From Bacteroidales bacterium (GTDB lineage Bacteria > Bacteroidota > Bacteroidia > Bacteroidales > JAGONC01): a stretch of DNA of 51,136 nucleotides. The position numbers and the translations under genes were made by a program. Of the stretch, positions 11,797 to 21,202 are shown one piece after another; position 1 is the stretch's first letter; each line of letters starts with the position of its first letter. The stretch spans positions 1 through 51,136 of the forward strand of contig JAQUQD010000014.1 in the NCBI GenBank assembly GCA_028716265.1, written 5' to 3'. Below the pieces are notes generated by a model, which was not told the DNA's origin, searched no databases, and saw only the letters and a program-made list of their open reading frames with translations.

Positions 11797-12528
11797 TTGT
11801 TGAAGTCCGGTCTGACATATGCGGTGATTGTTGCCGGAGGAACAGGGGAACGGATGAAGAGCCGGATCCCGAAACAGTTTGTGGAGATCGCCGGACTGCC
11901 TGTCCTGATGCATACGCTGAATGCTTTTCTGAAAGCCGTCCCCGACATTCATCTTGTGATAGTACTTCCTGCCGGTCAGGTGGACACTTGGAATGTTCTG
12001 CTTGAGAAGCATTCCTTCCGGGTGCCGCACCGGGTGACGGAAGGTGGGCAGAAGCGATTTTATTCCGTAAGGAACGGTCTGGAACACATTCCCGACGACA
12101 GTGTGGTGGCCATTCATGACGGTGTGCGTCCTGTAATCACCTCCAGGTTGATCCGGACCTGCTTTCAGGATGCCGTTCAGTACGGCAGTGCAATTCCCTG
12201 TCTGGTGCCGTCCGAGTCCGTCAGGACAAGGAAAGGGAAAAACTACAGCCCCATGGATCATAACGACATCAGGATCATTCAGACACCCCAGGCTTTTCAG
12301 GCCGCCCTGATCAAAAAAGCCTACCAGCAGCCCTTCAGGGATTCGTTCACCGATGATGCGACGGTCCTGGAACGATCCGGTATGCCCGTTCACCTTGTCC
12401 AGGGGGATCCGTTTAACATCAAGATCACATACCCGGAAGATTTGATAGTGGCAGAGGCGATATTAAAGATGGCTGACAGTTGTCAGTCTTCTCTTGGCAA
12501 TTTACAATTTGACAATTTAGCAATTTAA
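11797..12528 (+). CDS. ispD: 2-C-methyl-D-erythritol 4-phosphate cytidylyltransferase
   Basis: The third enzyme of the non-mevalonate isoprenoid pathway, coupling MEP and CTP. The nucleotide-binding motif AGGTGERM (about residues 13-20) and PKQF follow the start, and the substrate region [10 protein letters not shown] is near residue 105, with [12 protein letters not shown] later. No ATG is available upstream of the motif; TTG at 11797 or 11800 directly abuts the queA TGA, so a non-ATG coupled start is inferred. The 243-residue product ends with a tail (from about residue 228, [11 protein letters not shown]...) encoded by a palindrome plus CAATTTA-type repeats. The tail is probably not part of the enzyme fold. 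Confidence 0.93.
   Translation: MLKSGLTYAVIVAGGTGERMKSRIPKQFVEIAGLPVLMHTLNAFLKAVPDIHLVIVLPAGQVDTWNVLLEKHSFRVPHRVTEGGQKRFYSVRNGLEHIPDDSVVAIHDGVRPVITSRLIRTCFQDAVQYGSAIPCLVPSESVRTRKGKNYSPMDHNDIRIIQTPQAFQAALIKKAYQQPFRDSFTDDATVLERSGMPVHLVQGDPFNIKITYPEDLIVAEAILKMADSCQSSLGNLQFDNLAI
12473..12528. repeat. Palindrome and CAATTT tandem repeat forming the ispD 3' end
   Basis: A perfect palindrome CTGACAGTTGTCAG (12473-12486) is followed by four near-identical CAATTTA/CAATTTGA units (12498-12528). The ispD stop lies in the last unit. Confidence 0.7.
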
Positions 12529-12532
12529 CAGG

Positions 12533-13087
12533 TTGACCACTGACAGGATCATATTGGGAATTGACCCCGGGACTACGGTGATGGGTTACGGACTGATCCA
12601 CGACCGCGGTTCCTCCATCGAGCTGATCTCCCTGGGGGTCATTAAGCTTGACAAGATGCAGGACCATCTTTCCAGACTTCAACGCATCTTTGAACGCATC
12701 CTGTACCTCATCGATGAGTACAAGCCTGATGAGGTGGCCATTGAAGCACCCTTTTACGGTAAAAACGTCCAGTCGATGCTCAAACTCGGTCGGGCCCAGG
12801 GCGTAGCTATGGCAGCCGCACTCTACCGGTCGGTGCCGATCATTGAATATTCTCCCCGGAAGATCAAGCAGGCCATTACCGGAAAAGGAAGTGCCTCCAA
12901 GGAGCAGGTCGCTTCCATGCTCACGGTGCTGCTTTCCATCAAGGAATCACCCCAGTACCTGGACGCAACCGACGCGCTAGCAGCAGCCGTATGCCATTAC
13001 CTGCAGAGAAATCCCGGATTCTCCGGACCGAAATATAAAAGCTGGAAATCGTTCATTTCAGAAAATCCTGACAGGATCGAGCCCTGA
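12533..13087 (+). CDS. ruvC: Holliday junction resolvase RuvC
   Basis: Structure-specific endonuclease that resolves Holliday junctions with RuvAB. The 184-residue protein has all four acidic catalytic residues of the RNase H-like fold: D11 in GIDPG, E71 in [10 protein letters not shown]144 and D147 in DATDALAAA. Other family motifs: [13 protein letters not shown] and [21 protein letters not shown]. The only suitable start is TTG 12533, 4 nt after the ispD stop, so it is likely coupled to ispD. The gene is convergent with the arginase-fold gene, with 4 bp between stops. Confidence 0.94.
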   Translation: MTTDRIILGIDPGTTVMGYGLIHDRGSSIELISLGVIKLDKMQDHLSRLQRIFERILYLIDEYKPDEVAIEAPFYGKNVQSMLKLGRAQGVAMAAALYRSVPIIEYSPRKIKQAITGKGSASKEQVASMLTVLLSIKESPQYLDATDALAAAVCHYLQRNPGFSGPKYKSWKSFISENPDRIEP

Positions 13088-13091
13088 CGGA

Positions 13092-14267
13092 TCACATCAG
13101 TTTTTGATAAGCCTGCCACCAGCGGTCTGGTAGTTCATTTTCACAGGCAGTCTGATAATCCCTGTAGGAGCATGGCACCAGGTAATGCCGTGCATACTTG
13201 AGCTGTATATCGGGAGGACAGTTCACTTCCATCCACCACCGGTCGCTGCGTTTGCTCTTATAAAAAATGATCTCGTCGCCTTGGCCCTCAATGCGGACCA
13301 TGTATTTCACATAAAGGTCCTTGTCCTTATATGGAAACTCCCTGTACCGGTTGATGTAGCCATCCATGAAGTACCATATCATCTGTGCGGCGAGATGAGC
13401 GGTCTGCTCTTGCATGTCATAGGTTGGATTGATCTCATAGATGCCCAGGGAAGTCAGCTTATCGCTCAGGCCTGCATAGCGCATGATCTGGCAGATCTCC
13501 TCACCGTAAAAACCATTCGGGGAGGCCTGGGCACAGCCCGGCGCATCCGAAAATCTTACGGCAGAGATATCTACGCTCACCATATCCGCATTCCTCACCA
13601 GGGGCTCCGTTTGCTGAAGGTCATTCCTGATCTCTCCCAGCCGGTAAACGTCGAAAAAAAGATTCTTCATCAGCTTGATGGCATCCTGATCGACGAAATA
13701 CGTCTGATACCCAATGTTGGTCAGATTGAACAGGAAGTTGGGCTTGTGCAGGATGATCTTGCTGATATAGGAATGTGAGTCAAAGGCCTCCTCCGTGCTG
13801 CCAATGTCGAACTCCCGGTCTATGGTGACAATGTTGACGATCTGCCCCAGGTTTTCATAGGCAGTGTAATTGGCATAGGTAAGATCCTGGCTGCCGCCGA
13901 TGATGACAGGGATGATGTTGTGTTTGACCAGTTCTGCCACGACATTACTGACTGCAAAAAAAGTATCTTCAATCGAGAATCCCTGCCGGATATTTCCCAA
14001 GTCGAGTATTTTCAGCTGAGGATCAGACGAATAGAGCGCATAGAGTTTTTCTCTGACATAATCGGGCGCCATCCCGCAACCCTGATTGGATAAAGCCTTC
14101 CTGTCCTCATTCACTCCCATGATCGCAACACCCGGGGCAATCAGTTCAGGAAAATAACCCTGTTCGTCAAAGGCCTGGATGATATCGCCCAGCTTGCCAC
14201 GGTTGGGATTGACCGAATCCATGATCTCCAGGCGGCGAATCGGTTCAAAATACATCGATAGATCCAT
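13092..14267 (-). CDS. Arginase/formimidoylglutamase-fold protein with altered metal ligands
   Basis: A 391-residue protein whose centre follows the ureohydrolase fold: VIIGGSQDLTYANYTAY (about 121-137), VTIDREFDIGS (148-157) and MVSVDISAVRFSDAPG (229-244). In active enzymes these are GGDHS, DAHxD and SxDxDxxDP. Here the first His is Gln127, the DAHxD His is Glu152, and the second Asp of the third motif is Ser235, while D150, D154 and D233 remain. The binuclear manganese site is therefore incomplete. Related Bacteroidota proteins are usually annotated formimidoylglutamase or arginase. The C-terminus (about 300-391) is an extra domain rich in aromatic and charged residues. It lies 32 bp after the topA stop, suggesting co-transcription with topA. 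Confidence 0.75.
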   Translation of the reverse strand: MDLSMYFEPIRRLEIMDSVNPNRGKLGDIIQAFDEQGYFPELIAPGVAIMGVNEDRKALSNQGCGMAPDYVREKLYALYSSDPQLKILDLGNIRQGFSIEDTFFAVSNVVAELVKHNIIPVIIGGSQDLTYANYTAYENLGQIVNIVTIDREFDIGSTEEAFDSHSYISKIILHKPNFLFNLTNIGYQTYFVDQDAIKLMKNLFFDVYRLGEIRNDLQQTEPLVRNADMVSVDISAVRFSDAPGCAQASPNGFYGEEICQIMRYAGLSDKLTSLGIYEINPTYDMQEQTAHLAAQMIWYFMDGYINRYREFPYKDKDLYVKYMVRIEGQGDEIIFYKSKRSDRWWMEVNCPPDIQLKYARHYLVPCSYRDYQTACENELPDRWWQAYQKLM

Positions 14268-14298
14268 GTGGCTGGTATTTACGACTGGTCACTGACCT

Positions 14299-16623
14299 TT
14301 ATTTCTTTTTGCCTGCCTTTTTTTGGGGCCTGGCCGGGGAAGTAGTCTGCTTGATCGTAAGGCAATCCTCGAGTGTCAGCGTTTCCGGTTCCAGGACTTT
14401 GGGTATCTTGTAGTTCTCTTTCCCGATGGAGATATAGGGCCCAAACCGTCCCCTGATGATCCTCACCGGGGGGTTGCCCTCAAATTCCCTGATGATCCGG
14501 GCTTTCTCCTCCTGACGTTTGGTTTCGATGACCTCCCGGGCGCGTTCCAGGGTAATGGTATGGGGATCATCTGTTCTGTCGAGGGAGTAATAGTTGTTCA
14601 TGTGTTTGATATAGGGTCCGAATTTTCCCAGGCCCACCATGATCTCGCCTTTTTCGAATTCCCCCAGCTCGCGCGGGAGTTGAAACAGGGCCAGCGCCTC
14701 CTCCAGGGTAATGGTGTCCATGCTCTGGTCTTTCCTCAGGCCAGAAAACTTCGGCTTCACCGAATTGTCAGTTTCTCCCATTTGCGCGATGGGTCCGTAT
14801 TTCCCCAGCTTGACGTAAACGTTTTTACCGGATACCGGGTCTTTTCCCAGTAGTTTCTCCCCTTTTACCTTTTCGTTACTGCTGAGGGTCATCTGCACCT
14901 GCTGATGAAAAGGACCATAAAACACCGTGATCATCTCATTCCATACCCTTTTGCCTTGGGCAATCTCGTCAAAATCCTTTTCAACGTTGGCAGTGAAATG
15001 ATAATCCAGTATATTCATAAAATGTTTCACCAGGAAGCTGTTCACCAGCGTGCCGATATCGGTTGGAATGAGTTTACCCTTGGTGAATCCGAATTTTTCC
15101 TTTCTGACCTCCTCGTGGAAGGTCCCTTTTTTCAGGGTGATCACTTCAAAGGTTCTCCATTCGCCGGTCTTATCTCCTTTTTGCACATACTCCCGCTTCT
15201 GGATGGTGGAAATGATGGGTGCATAGGTAGATGGTCGCCCGATTCCCAGGTCTTCCAGTTTTTTCACCAGGGTGGCTTCGGAATAGCGAAAGGGTGGCTG
15301 TGAATATTTCTGGGTGGCCGACATGTCTATCAGATACAGTTCCTGGCCGATGTTCAGAGGAGGCAGGACGCTGGTCTGGTCTTCGCCGGCCTCATCATCG
15401 GATGATTCCATATAGACCTTGAGGAATCCGTCAAAGCGGATCACCTCACCCCTGGCGGTCAGTTTCTCGGAAGTGGTGGAGATGTCGATGGTTACCGTTG
15501 TCTTTTCGATCAGGGCATCACTCATCTGCGACGCAATGGCCCGTTTCCAGATCAGGTCATACAGTTTTCTCTCGGCGGGATCCCCTTCGATGGAGGGCTG
15601 GTCGAGGTACGTTGGCCGGATGGCCTCATGCGCTTCCTGGGCTCCTTTGCTCCGGGTGGTGTATTGACGTGTCTTGACATATTCCTTGCCGAATGCGGAG
15701 GTGATCATCTCACGTGCTGCCGAAAGGGCAAGGTTGGACAGGTTTACGGAGTCGGTGCGCATGTAGGTGATCCTGCCTGCCTCATACAGCTGCTGTGCAA
15801 CCTTCATGGTGCTGGCCACCGAGAGACCCAGTTTGCGGCTGGCCTCCTGCTGAAGTGTGGAGGTAGTAAAGGGTGGTGCCGGGGATTTGGAAACTGGCTT
15901 GGTTTCCATGTCACTGATCCGAAAGGTTGCATCCCTGCATTTCTCCAGGAAACCGACGGCCTGGGATTTTGTTTCAAAGCGCTGCGGTAGTTCAGCCTGA
16001 ATGGAAGCGCGCCCCTGAGCCGTCTCCACGTCAAAATTGGCAGTGACTTTGAAGGAGGTAGTGGCCTGAAAGGCTTTGATTTCTTCTTCCCGTTCGACGA
16101 TCAGCCGTACCGCAACCGATTGAACCCGGCCGGCAGATAAGGCGGGCTTGACTTTTTTCCATAGGATGGGCGAGAGTTCAAAACCTACCAGCCGGTCGAG
16201 CACCCTGCGCGCCTGCTGCGCGTCCACCAGATTCATATTGATCCCGCGCGGATTTTTCACGGCCTCCGTAATGGCAGAACGTGTTATCTCGTGGAAGGCA
16301 ATCCTCCTGACCTTCTCGTCTTCCAGGTGCAAGGTCTCCGCCAGATGCCACGAAATAGCCTCTCCCTCCCGGTCCTCATCGGAGGCAAGCCATACTGTAT
16401 CTGCCTCTTTGGCGAGCTTTTTCAACTCGCTCACAATTTTCGTCTTATCCGGGGTAATTTCGTAATGCGGCAGAAAGCCTTTTTCGATGTCAACACTCAG
16501 GTTCTTCTTTGACAGATCCCTCACATGACCAAAACTCGATTTGACCAGAAAGTCCTTCCCGAGAAAGCCGCTGATGGTTTTGGCTTTGGCAGGTGATTCC
16601 ACAATAACCAGATTTTTCGTCAT
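14299..16623 (-). CDS. topA: DNA topoisomerase I
   Basis: A type IA topoisomerase that relaxes negative supercoils. The 774-residue protein begins with the Toprim domain (LVIVESPAKAKTISGFLG, then DEDREGEAISWH), and the catalytic tyrosine is Tyr287 in GRITYMRTDSVNLS. The C-terminal third carries three copies of a glycine motif (LGKYGPIAQ, LGKFGPYIK, RGRFGPYIS), the cysteine-free C-terminal repeat type, rather than E. coli Cys4 zinc ribbons. The basic tail (PQKKAGKKK) probably binds DNA. It is divergent from miaB. A minus-strand -7 element TAATTTTG lies at 16654-16647. Confidence 0.96.
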   Translation of the reverse strand: MTKNLVIVESPAKAKTISGFLGKDFLVKSSFGHVRDLSKKNLSVDIEKGFLPHYEITPDKTKIVSELKKLAKEADTVWLASDEDREGEAISWHLAETLHLEDEKVRRIAFHEITRSAITEAVKNPRGINMNLVDAQQARRVLDRLVGFELSPILWKKVKPALSAGRVQSVAVRLIVEREEEIKAFQATTSFKVTANFDVETAQGRASIQAELPQRFETKSQAVGFLEKCRDATFRISDMETKPVSKSPAPPFTTSTLQQEASRKLGLSVASTMKVAQQLYEAGRITYMRTDSVNLSNLALSAAREMITSAFGKEYVKTRQYTTRSKGAQEAHEAIRPTYLDQPSIEGDPAERKLYDLIWKRAIASQMSDALIEKTTVTIDISTTSEKLTARGEVIRFDGFLKVYMESSDDEAGEDQTSVLPPLNIGQELYLIDMSATQKYSQPPFRYSEATLVKKLEDLGIGRPSTYAPIISTIQKREYVQKGDKTGEWRTFEVITLKKGTFHEEVRKEKFGFTKGKLIPTDIGTLVNSFLVKHFMNILDYHFTANVEKDFDEIAQGKRVWNEMITVFYGPFHQQVQMTLSSNEKVKGEKLLGKDPVSGKNVYVKLGKYGPIAQMGETDNSVKPKFSGLRKDQSMDTITLEEALALFQLPRELGEFEKGEIMVGLGKFGPYIKHMNNYYSLDRTDDPHTITLERAREVIETKRQEEKARIIREFEGNPPVRIIRGRFGPYISIGKENYKIPKVLEPETLTLEDCLTIKQTTSPARPQKKAGKKK

Positions 16624-16646
16624 CTTCCTGGTTTTTTTAAACGTGG

Positions 16647-16654
16647 CAAAATTA
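16647..16654 (-). promoter_or_regulatory. Candidate -7 element of topA
   Basis: The minus strand reads TAATTTTG, matching TAnnTTTG, about 24 nt upstream of the topA ATG. No clear -33 TTG is seen at the expected spacing. Confidence 0.45.
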
Positions 16655-16728
16655 TAACTTTTATTGATTAATACGGAAACGTCGATTTTGTGACCCTGGT
16701 TTCATGCGAAACTTCCTCCGATTTTTAC

Positions 16729-16736
16729 TATTTTTG
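16729..16736 (+). promoter_or_regulatory. Candidate -7 element of miaB
   Basis: TATTTTTG matches TAnnTTTG. It lies 53 nt before the preferred miaB ATG (16790). Only a TG dinucleotide at 16705 approximates the -33 element. Confidence 0.45.
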
Positions 16737-16789
16737 CAATCTTTTTTATAAGTTATTGATTGATAACACAATTCAATCAGCCTGAAAGG

Positions 16790-18136
16790 ATGACCCCGAA
16801 GAGGAAGATATACATTGAAACGTACGGTTGCCAGATGAATTTCTCTGACAGCGAGATCGTGGGGTCCCTTGTGCTTGGAAGCGGATACGAGACCACGGCG
16901 AATCTCGGGGAGGCGGATGTGATCCTTATCAACACCTGCTCGATCAGGGATCATGCAGAAAAACGGGTACGGCAACGGCTGCGTGAGTTCAGCGCATTGA
17001 AGAAGAAGCGTCCCGGAATGATCATCGGAGTGCTGGGATGCATGGCAGAGCGCTTAAAAGATCAGCTGCTAAAGGAGGAGCCCTCGGTCGACATGATCAT
17101 CGGGCCGGATGCCTACCGCGACATCCCGGATCTGATCGCTGCAGTGGAGGGAGGGCAAAAAGCGGTGAACGTCATGCTTTCACTGGAGGAAACCTACGCC
17201 GATATCCAGCCGGTCAGGCTTGGAACTAACGGCGTTACAGCCTTCCTTTCGATCATGCGCGGCTGCGAGAATTACTGCGCCTACTGTGTGGTGCCGTTCA
17301 CCCGGGGGAAAGAACGCAGCAGGGATCCGGAGTCTATCCTCAGGGAAGCCGGTGATCTTTTCCAGAAAGGATACCGGGAGGTCACCCTGCTGGGCCAGAA
17401 TGTCAATTCATACACATGGAATGCGGATGACCTGACCGTAAATTTTGCCCGGCTGATAGCACGTGTAGCCGGCGTTGACCCATCGCTTCGCGTAAGGTTT
17501 GCCACCTCACACCCCAGGGACCTCTCGGATGAACTGATCCGGGTCATTGCCTCCACACCCAATATCTGCCGATCGGTGCACCTGCCTGTGCAATCCGGAA
17601 GCAACAGGATCCTCGGCCTGATGAATCGGAAATATACACGTGAATGGTATATGAACCGTATCGAAGCCTTAAGGGCACATATCCCCGATTGTAGCATCTC
17701 CACAGATATCATCGCAGGTTTTTGCAGCGAAACGGAAGAAGACCACCGGGAAACCCTCTCCCTGATGCGATGGGCTGCCTTTGACTATACGTTCATGTTC
17801 AAATATTCTGAACGGCCGGGTACCCTTGCTGCCAGCAAACTTCCCGATGATGTCCCCGATCCTGTCAAAAGCCGCCGTCTGGAGGAAGTGATTCAACTCC
17901 AACAAACACTTTCCCTCGAAAGCAATCAAAAAGACATCGGGAAGATCGTTGAGGTACTGGCTGAGGGGAGATCGCGAAGATCTGAACATCATCTTTTCGG
18001 TCGGAGCAGCCAGAATAAAGTCGTTGTATTCCCTGCCGGAGATATTCATCCGGGCGAATACCTCCGGGTAAAGATCACCGCGTGTACCCCGGCAACCCTT
18101 ATGGGAGAGGTATTGCCAGCAGAACGTCCAGGTTGA
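16790..18136 (+). CDS. miaB: tRNA-2-methylthio-N6-dimethylallyladenosine synthase MiaB
   Basis: A radical-SAM methylthiotransferase that modifies adenosine 37 of tRNAs reading UNN codons. The 448-residue product has the UPF0004 N-terminal domain with its three cluster cysteines ([29 protein letters not shown]), then the radical-SAM cluster CENYCAYC in [18 protein letters not shown], the motif LGQNVNSY, and a C-terminal TRAM domain (about 385-445). An in-frame TTG at 16760 would add ten residues; ATG 16790 is preferred because it sits just before [11 protein letters not shown]. Confidence 0.96.
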   Translation: MTPKRKIYIETYGCQMNFSDSEIVGSLVLGSGYETTANLGEADVILINTCSIRDHAEKRVRQRLREFSALKKKRPGMIIGVLGCMAERLKDQLLKEEPSVDMIIGPDAYRDIPDLIAAVEGGQKAVNVMLSLEETYADIQPVRLGTNGVTAFLSIMRGCENYCAYCVVPFTRGKERSRDPESILREAGDLFQKGYREVTLLGQNVNSYTWNADDLTVNFARLIARVAGVDPSLRVRFATSHPRDLSDELIRVIASTPNICRSVHLPVQSGSNRILGLMNRKYTREWYMNRIEALRAHIPDCSISTDIIAGFCSETEEDHRETLSLMRWAAFDYTFMFKYSERPGTLAASKLPDDVPDPVKSRRLEEVIQLQQTLSLESNQKDIGKIVEVLAEGRSRRSEHHLFGRSSQNKVVVFPAGDIHPGEYLRVKITACTPATLMGEVLPAERPG

Positions 18137-18207
18137 TGCATGGCGCAGTTTTAGCCCGGCCTTAAATACCCGGAAAGCAAATCCCGTTTTTTCAAAAGAA
18201 AAATCAT

Positions 18208-18215
18208 TATTTTTG
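18208..18215 (+). promoter_or_regulatory. Candidate -7 element of the cysCDN operon
   Basis: TATTTTTG matches TAnnTTTG in the gap between miaB and cysC. No TTG occurs at the expected -33 position. Transcription would begin near 18222. Confidence 0.45.
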
Positions 18216-18231
18216 CAACCCTGCCTGAAAT

Positions 18232-18903
18232 ATGGCAATGTTAATGGTTGCAGACATAATGGTTGGATATATGAAAGATGTTTGGGGAAATTCCTCTCAG
18301 ATGCACGGGAAAGTCTATCCCGAATTTCATAAAATCATTCCACGATCCGAAAAAGAGGCGTTCCTCAAACAGAGGGCAAGGGTCATCTGGCTCACCGGTC
18401 TTTCCGGTTCAGGCAAAACCACCCTTGGGAGCTACCTTGAAAACGAACTGTTTTCGATGGGTTACCTGACTCAGATGCTGGACGGGGATAACATCCGGAC
18501 CGGGATCAACTGCAACCTGGCCTTTACCGGGGAGGACCGTAGGGAGAACATCCGCAGGATCGCCGAGGTGTCAAAGCTTTTCCTGAACTGCGGAATCATC
18601 GTGATCAGCTGTTTCATTTCCCCCACGCATGAGATCCGGAAGATGGCACGCAGTATCATTGGAACGGAGGATTTTTTTGAAGTCTATGTCAATGCACCGC
18701 TGGAAATTTGTGAACAACGGGACGTCAAAGGCTTATACAAGCTGGCCAGGGATGGGAAGATAAAGGATTTTACCGGGATTGACTCTCCTTTCGAAGTGCC
18801 GGTGAGCTGCGACCTGGAGATACGCACGGACCTGCTCACGGTGGAAGAATCAACCGGGAAATTGCTGAATTTTGTCCTGCCCCGGATCAGGAATGGCCGT
18901 TAA
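18232..18903 (+). CDS. cysC: Adenylyl-sulfate kinase
   Basis: Phosphorylates adenosine 5'-phosphosulfate (APS) at the 3' position to give PAPS. The P-loop is GLSGSGKTT (about residues 56-64). LDGDNIRTGINCNLAFT and DRRENIRRIAEVSKLF are family hallmarks, as are ISPTHEIRKMAR and CEQRDVKGLYKLAR. The start is uncertain: ATGs at 18232, 18271 and 18301 are all in frame. Family members normally begin just before the YPEFHKI segment, so 18301 (MHGKVYPEF) fits homology best and the first 23 residues may not be translated. It leads an operon with cysD (18 bp gap) and cysN. Confidence 0.93.
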   Translation: MAMLMVADIMVGYMKDVWGNSSQMHGKVYPEFHKIIPRSEKEAFLKQRARVIWLTGLSGSGKTTLGSYLENELFSMGYLTQMLDGDNIRTGINCNLAFTGEDRRENIRRIAEVSKLFLNCGIIVISCFISPTHEIRKMARSIIGTEDFFEVYVNAPLEICEQRDVKGLYKLARDGKIKDFTGIDSPFEVPVSCDLEIRTDLLTVEESTGKLLNFVLPRIRNGR

Positions 18904-18921
18904 TGGATTGAAAAGGAGCCC

Positions 18922-19827
18922 ATGAAGAAATATCATTTGAATCACTTACGGGAACTGGAATCCGAGTCCATCTATGTGATGCGGGAGGTAGCTGCCCAGT
19001 TTGAGCGCCCCTGCTTGCTTTTCTCGGGCGGCAAGGATTCGATCGTTCTGGTGCATCTTGCACGCAAGGCTTTCCACCCTTCGCAGATCCCCTTCCCCCT
19101 CCTTCATATTGACACAGGGCACAACTTCCAGGAAGCACTGGATTTCAGGGACCAGCTGGTCAAAAAGATCGGGGCCCGCCTGGTGGTGGGTTCCGTCCAG
19201 GAATCGATCGATAAGGGACGCGTGACCGAGGAAACAGGTTACAGCGCCAGCCGTAATGTGCTGCAGACCACCACCCTGCTCGACACCATCGCCGAACATA
19301 AGTTCGATGCCGCCATCGGAGGCGGACGACGCGACGAAGAAAAGGCCCGCGCCAAGGAACGATTCTTCTCCCACCGGGACGAATTCGGGCAATGGGACCC
19401 CAAAAATCAACGGCCTGAACTGTGGAACATCTTTAACGGGAAAAAAAACATTGGCGAACATTTCCGGGTCTTCCCCATCAGCAACTGGACAGAAATGGAT
19501 ATATGGCAGTATATCTATATGGAAAATATCGAACTGCCAAGCCTTTACTATACCCACACCCGGGAAGTGTTCAACCGCGATGGCGTTTGGCTGGCCTATG
19601 CACCGTTCATGAAACTCAAACCAAACGAAAAGGTCGAAGTGAAAACAGTCAGGTGCCGCACGGTAGGCGATATCACCTGTACCGGCCTAAGCCTGTCGAC
19701 GGCGAACACCCTGGAAGAGATCATCCAGGAGATAGCTGCCACCCGCGTGACAGAAAGAGGAAGCCGGTACGACGATCTGCGATCGGAAGCAGCTATGGAA
19801 GACCGTAAACGGGAGGGATATTTTTAA
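18922..19827 (+). CDS. cysD: Sulfate adenylyltransferase subunit 2
   Basis: The catalytic adenylyltransferase subunit of heterodimeric ATP sulfurylase, making APS from sulfate and ATP. The 301-residue protein has the PP-loop SGGKDS (about 35-40) and the conserved GGGRRDEEKARAKER, FPISNWTEMDIWQYI and LPSLYYTHTREV segments. The C-terminus (RKREGYF) is typical of the family. It sits between cysC and cysN on the same strand with short gaps. Confidence 0.97.
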   Translation: MKKYHLNHLRELESESIYVMREVAAQFERPCLLFSGGKDSIVLVHLARKAFHPSQIPFPLLHIDTGHNFQEALDFRDQLVKKIGARLVVGSVQESIDKGRVTEETGYSASRNVLQTTTLLDTIAEHKFDAAIGGGRRDEEKARAKERFFSHRDEFGQWDPKNQRPELWNIFNGKKNIGEHFRVFPISNWTEMDIWQYIYMENIELPSLYYTHTREVFNRDGVWLAYAPFMKLKPNEKVEVKTVRCRTVGDITCTGLSLSTANTLEEIIQEIAATRVTERGSRYDDLRSEAAMEDRKREGYF

Positions 19828-19852
19828 TTACCAGCAGTAAAAACACCATTCA

Positions 19853-21136
19853 ATGGAAGAAAAGTTTTCGAGCAAAGGGTACCTCAATATGGAGCTGCTG
19901 CGCTTCACTACCGCAGGCAGCGTGGATGACGGCAAAAGCACCCTGATCGGAAGACTTCTTTACGACAGCAAATCCATCTTTGAAGACCAGCTGGAAGCTG
20001 TGAAAAGAGCCAGTATCCGCCGCGGTAATGAACGGGTCGACCTGGCCCTGCTGACCGACGGGCTGAGGGCAGAACGCGAACAGGGAATCACTATTGACGT
20101 GGCCTACCGCTACTTCGCTACCCCCAAACGTAAGTTCATCATTGCCGATACCCCCGGGCATGTGCAGTACACACGTAATATGGTCACCGGGGCTTCCACG
20201 GCCAACGCCGCCATCATCCTGATCGATGCACGCAACGGGGTGACCGAACAAACCTGCCGCCATTCATACATCGCCTCCCTGCTCGAAATCAAACACCTGA
20301 TCATCTGTATCAACAAAATGGACCTGGTGGAATTCAGCCAGGATGTCTATGAGAAGATCAAAGATGAATTCATTCTCTTTTCACAAAAACTCAATGCCCG
20401 CAACATACATTTTGTCCCTATCAGCGCCCTGCTGGGTGACAATGTGGTGGAACCCTCCGCCATCATGTACTGGTACAAGGGCGGCACGCTGATGCACATC
20501 CTCGAAACCATCGACATCGTGAGCGACTACAATATGGAAGATCCCCGCTTCCCCGTTCAGTACGTGATCAGACCCCAGTCAGCGGATCACCCCGATTACC
20601 GGGGTTATGCGGGCAGAGTCGACGGAGGCGTCTTCCGAAAGGGTGATGAGATCATCGTCATGCCTCAACAGCAGCGGACTGTGATCGAATCGATCGACTC
20701 CTTCCATCAGACCCTCGACCAGGCCTGCCCACCCATGTCAGTGACCATCCGTGTCAAGGATGACATCGACATCAGCCGGGGAGACATGTTCGTCAGGGAA
20801 GGCAATCTGCCGAGCATCACACAGGATATCACGGCCATGGTGTGCTGGATGAGCGAAAGACCTTTGCAGCTCAACGGCAAATATGCCCTGAAACATACTA
20901 CGAAAGACGTACGCTGCGTGATCCGTGACGTCCTCTACAAGGTGAACGTCAATAATCTTCAGCAAAACCATAACGACAAGAACGTGACCTTAAATGAGAT
21001 CGCCTGCGTTTCCCTGCGGACAACAAAACCCCTGCTGACCGATCCTTACAAGAGGAACCGGAAAACCGGATCGCTGATCCTCATCGATGAAGGTACCAAT
21101 AATACGGTGGGCGTGGGAATGGTGATGAACTCATAA
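19853..21136 (+). CDS. cysN: Sulfate adenylyltransferase subunit 1 (GTPase)
   Basis: The regulatory GTPase subunit of ATP sulfurylase, whose GTP hydrolysis drives APS synthesis. EF-Tu-like G motifs are visible: G1 AGSVDDGKST (21-30), G2 region GITIDVAYRYF, G3 DTPGHVQYTRNM (about 98) and G4 NKMDL (about 155), followed by beta-barrel domains II/III. The length of 427 residues matches stand-alone CysN, not a CysNC fusion, consistent with the separate cysC. No PAPS reductase, sulfite reductase or sulfate permease gene is in the window. Confidence 0.97.
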   Translation: MEEKFSSKGYLNMELLRFTTAGSVDDGKSTLIGRLLYDSKSIFEDQLEAVKRASIRRGNERVDLALLTDGLRAEREQGITIDVAYRYFATPKRKFIIADTPGHVQYTRNMVTGASTANAAIILIDARNGVTEQTCRHSYIASLLEIKHLIICINKMDLVEFSQDVYEKIKDEFILFSQKLNARNIHFVPISALLGDNVVEPSAIMYWYKGGTLMHILETIDIVSDYNMEDPRFPVQYVIRPQSADHPDYRGYAGRVDGGVFRKGDEIIVMPQQQRTVIESIDSFHQTLDQACPPMSVTIRVKDDIDISRGDMFVREGNLPSITQDITAMVCWMSERPLQLNGKYALKHTTKDVRCVIRDVLYKVNVNNLQQNHNDKNVTLNEIACVSLRTTKPLLTDPYKRNRKTGSLILIDEGTNNTVGVGMVMNS

Positions 21137-21202
21137 AAATGAAAAAGTTAGAATGAAATATTAAAAATGAAATATTGAGTATTTATCATTAAAATCCTTC
21201 TT

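Noticed and set aside
11017-12393. Two long minus-strand frames over queA and ispD
   Set aside because: Antisense to well-supported enzymes; no domains seen.
18946-19557. 203-residue minus-strand frame over cysD
   Set aside because: Antisense shadow of a conserved gene.
21137-21202. Small peptide or RNA gene between cysN and the C69 peptidase
   Set aside because: AT-rich with two ATGAAATATT repeats; no coherent frame or folded structure visible.
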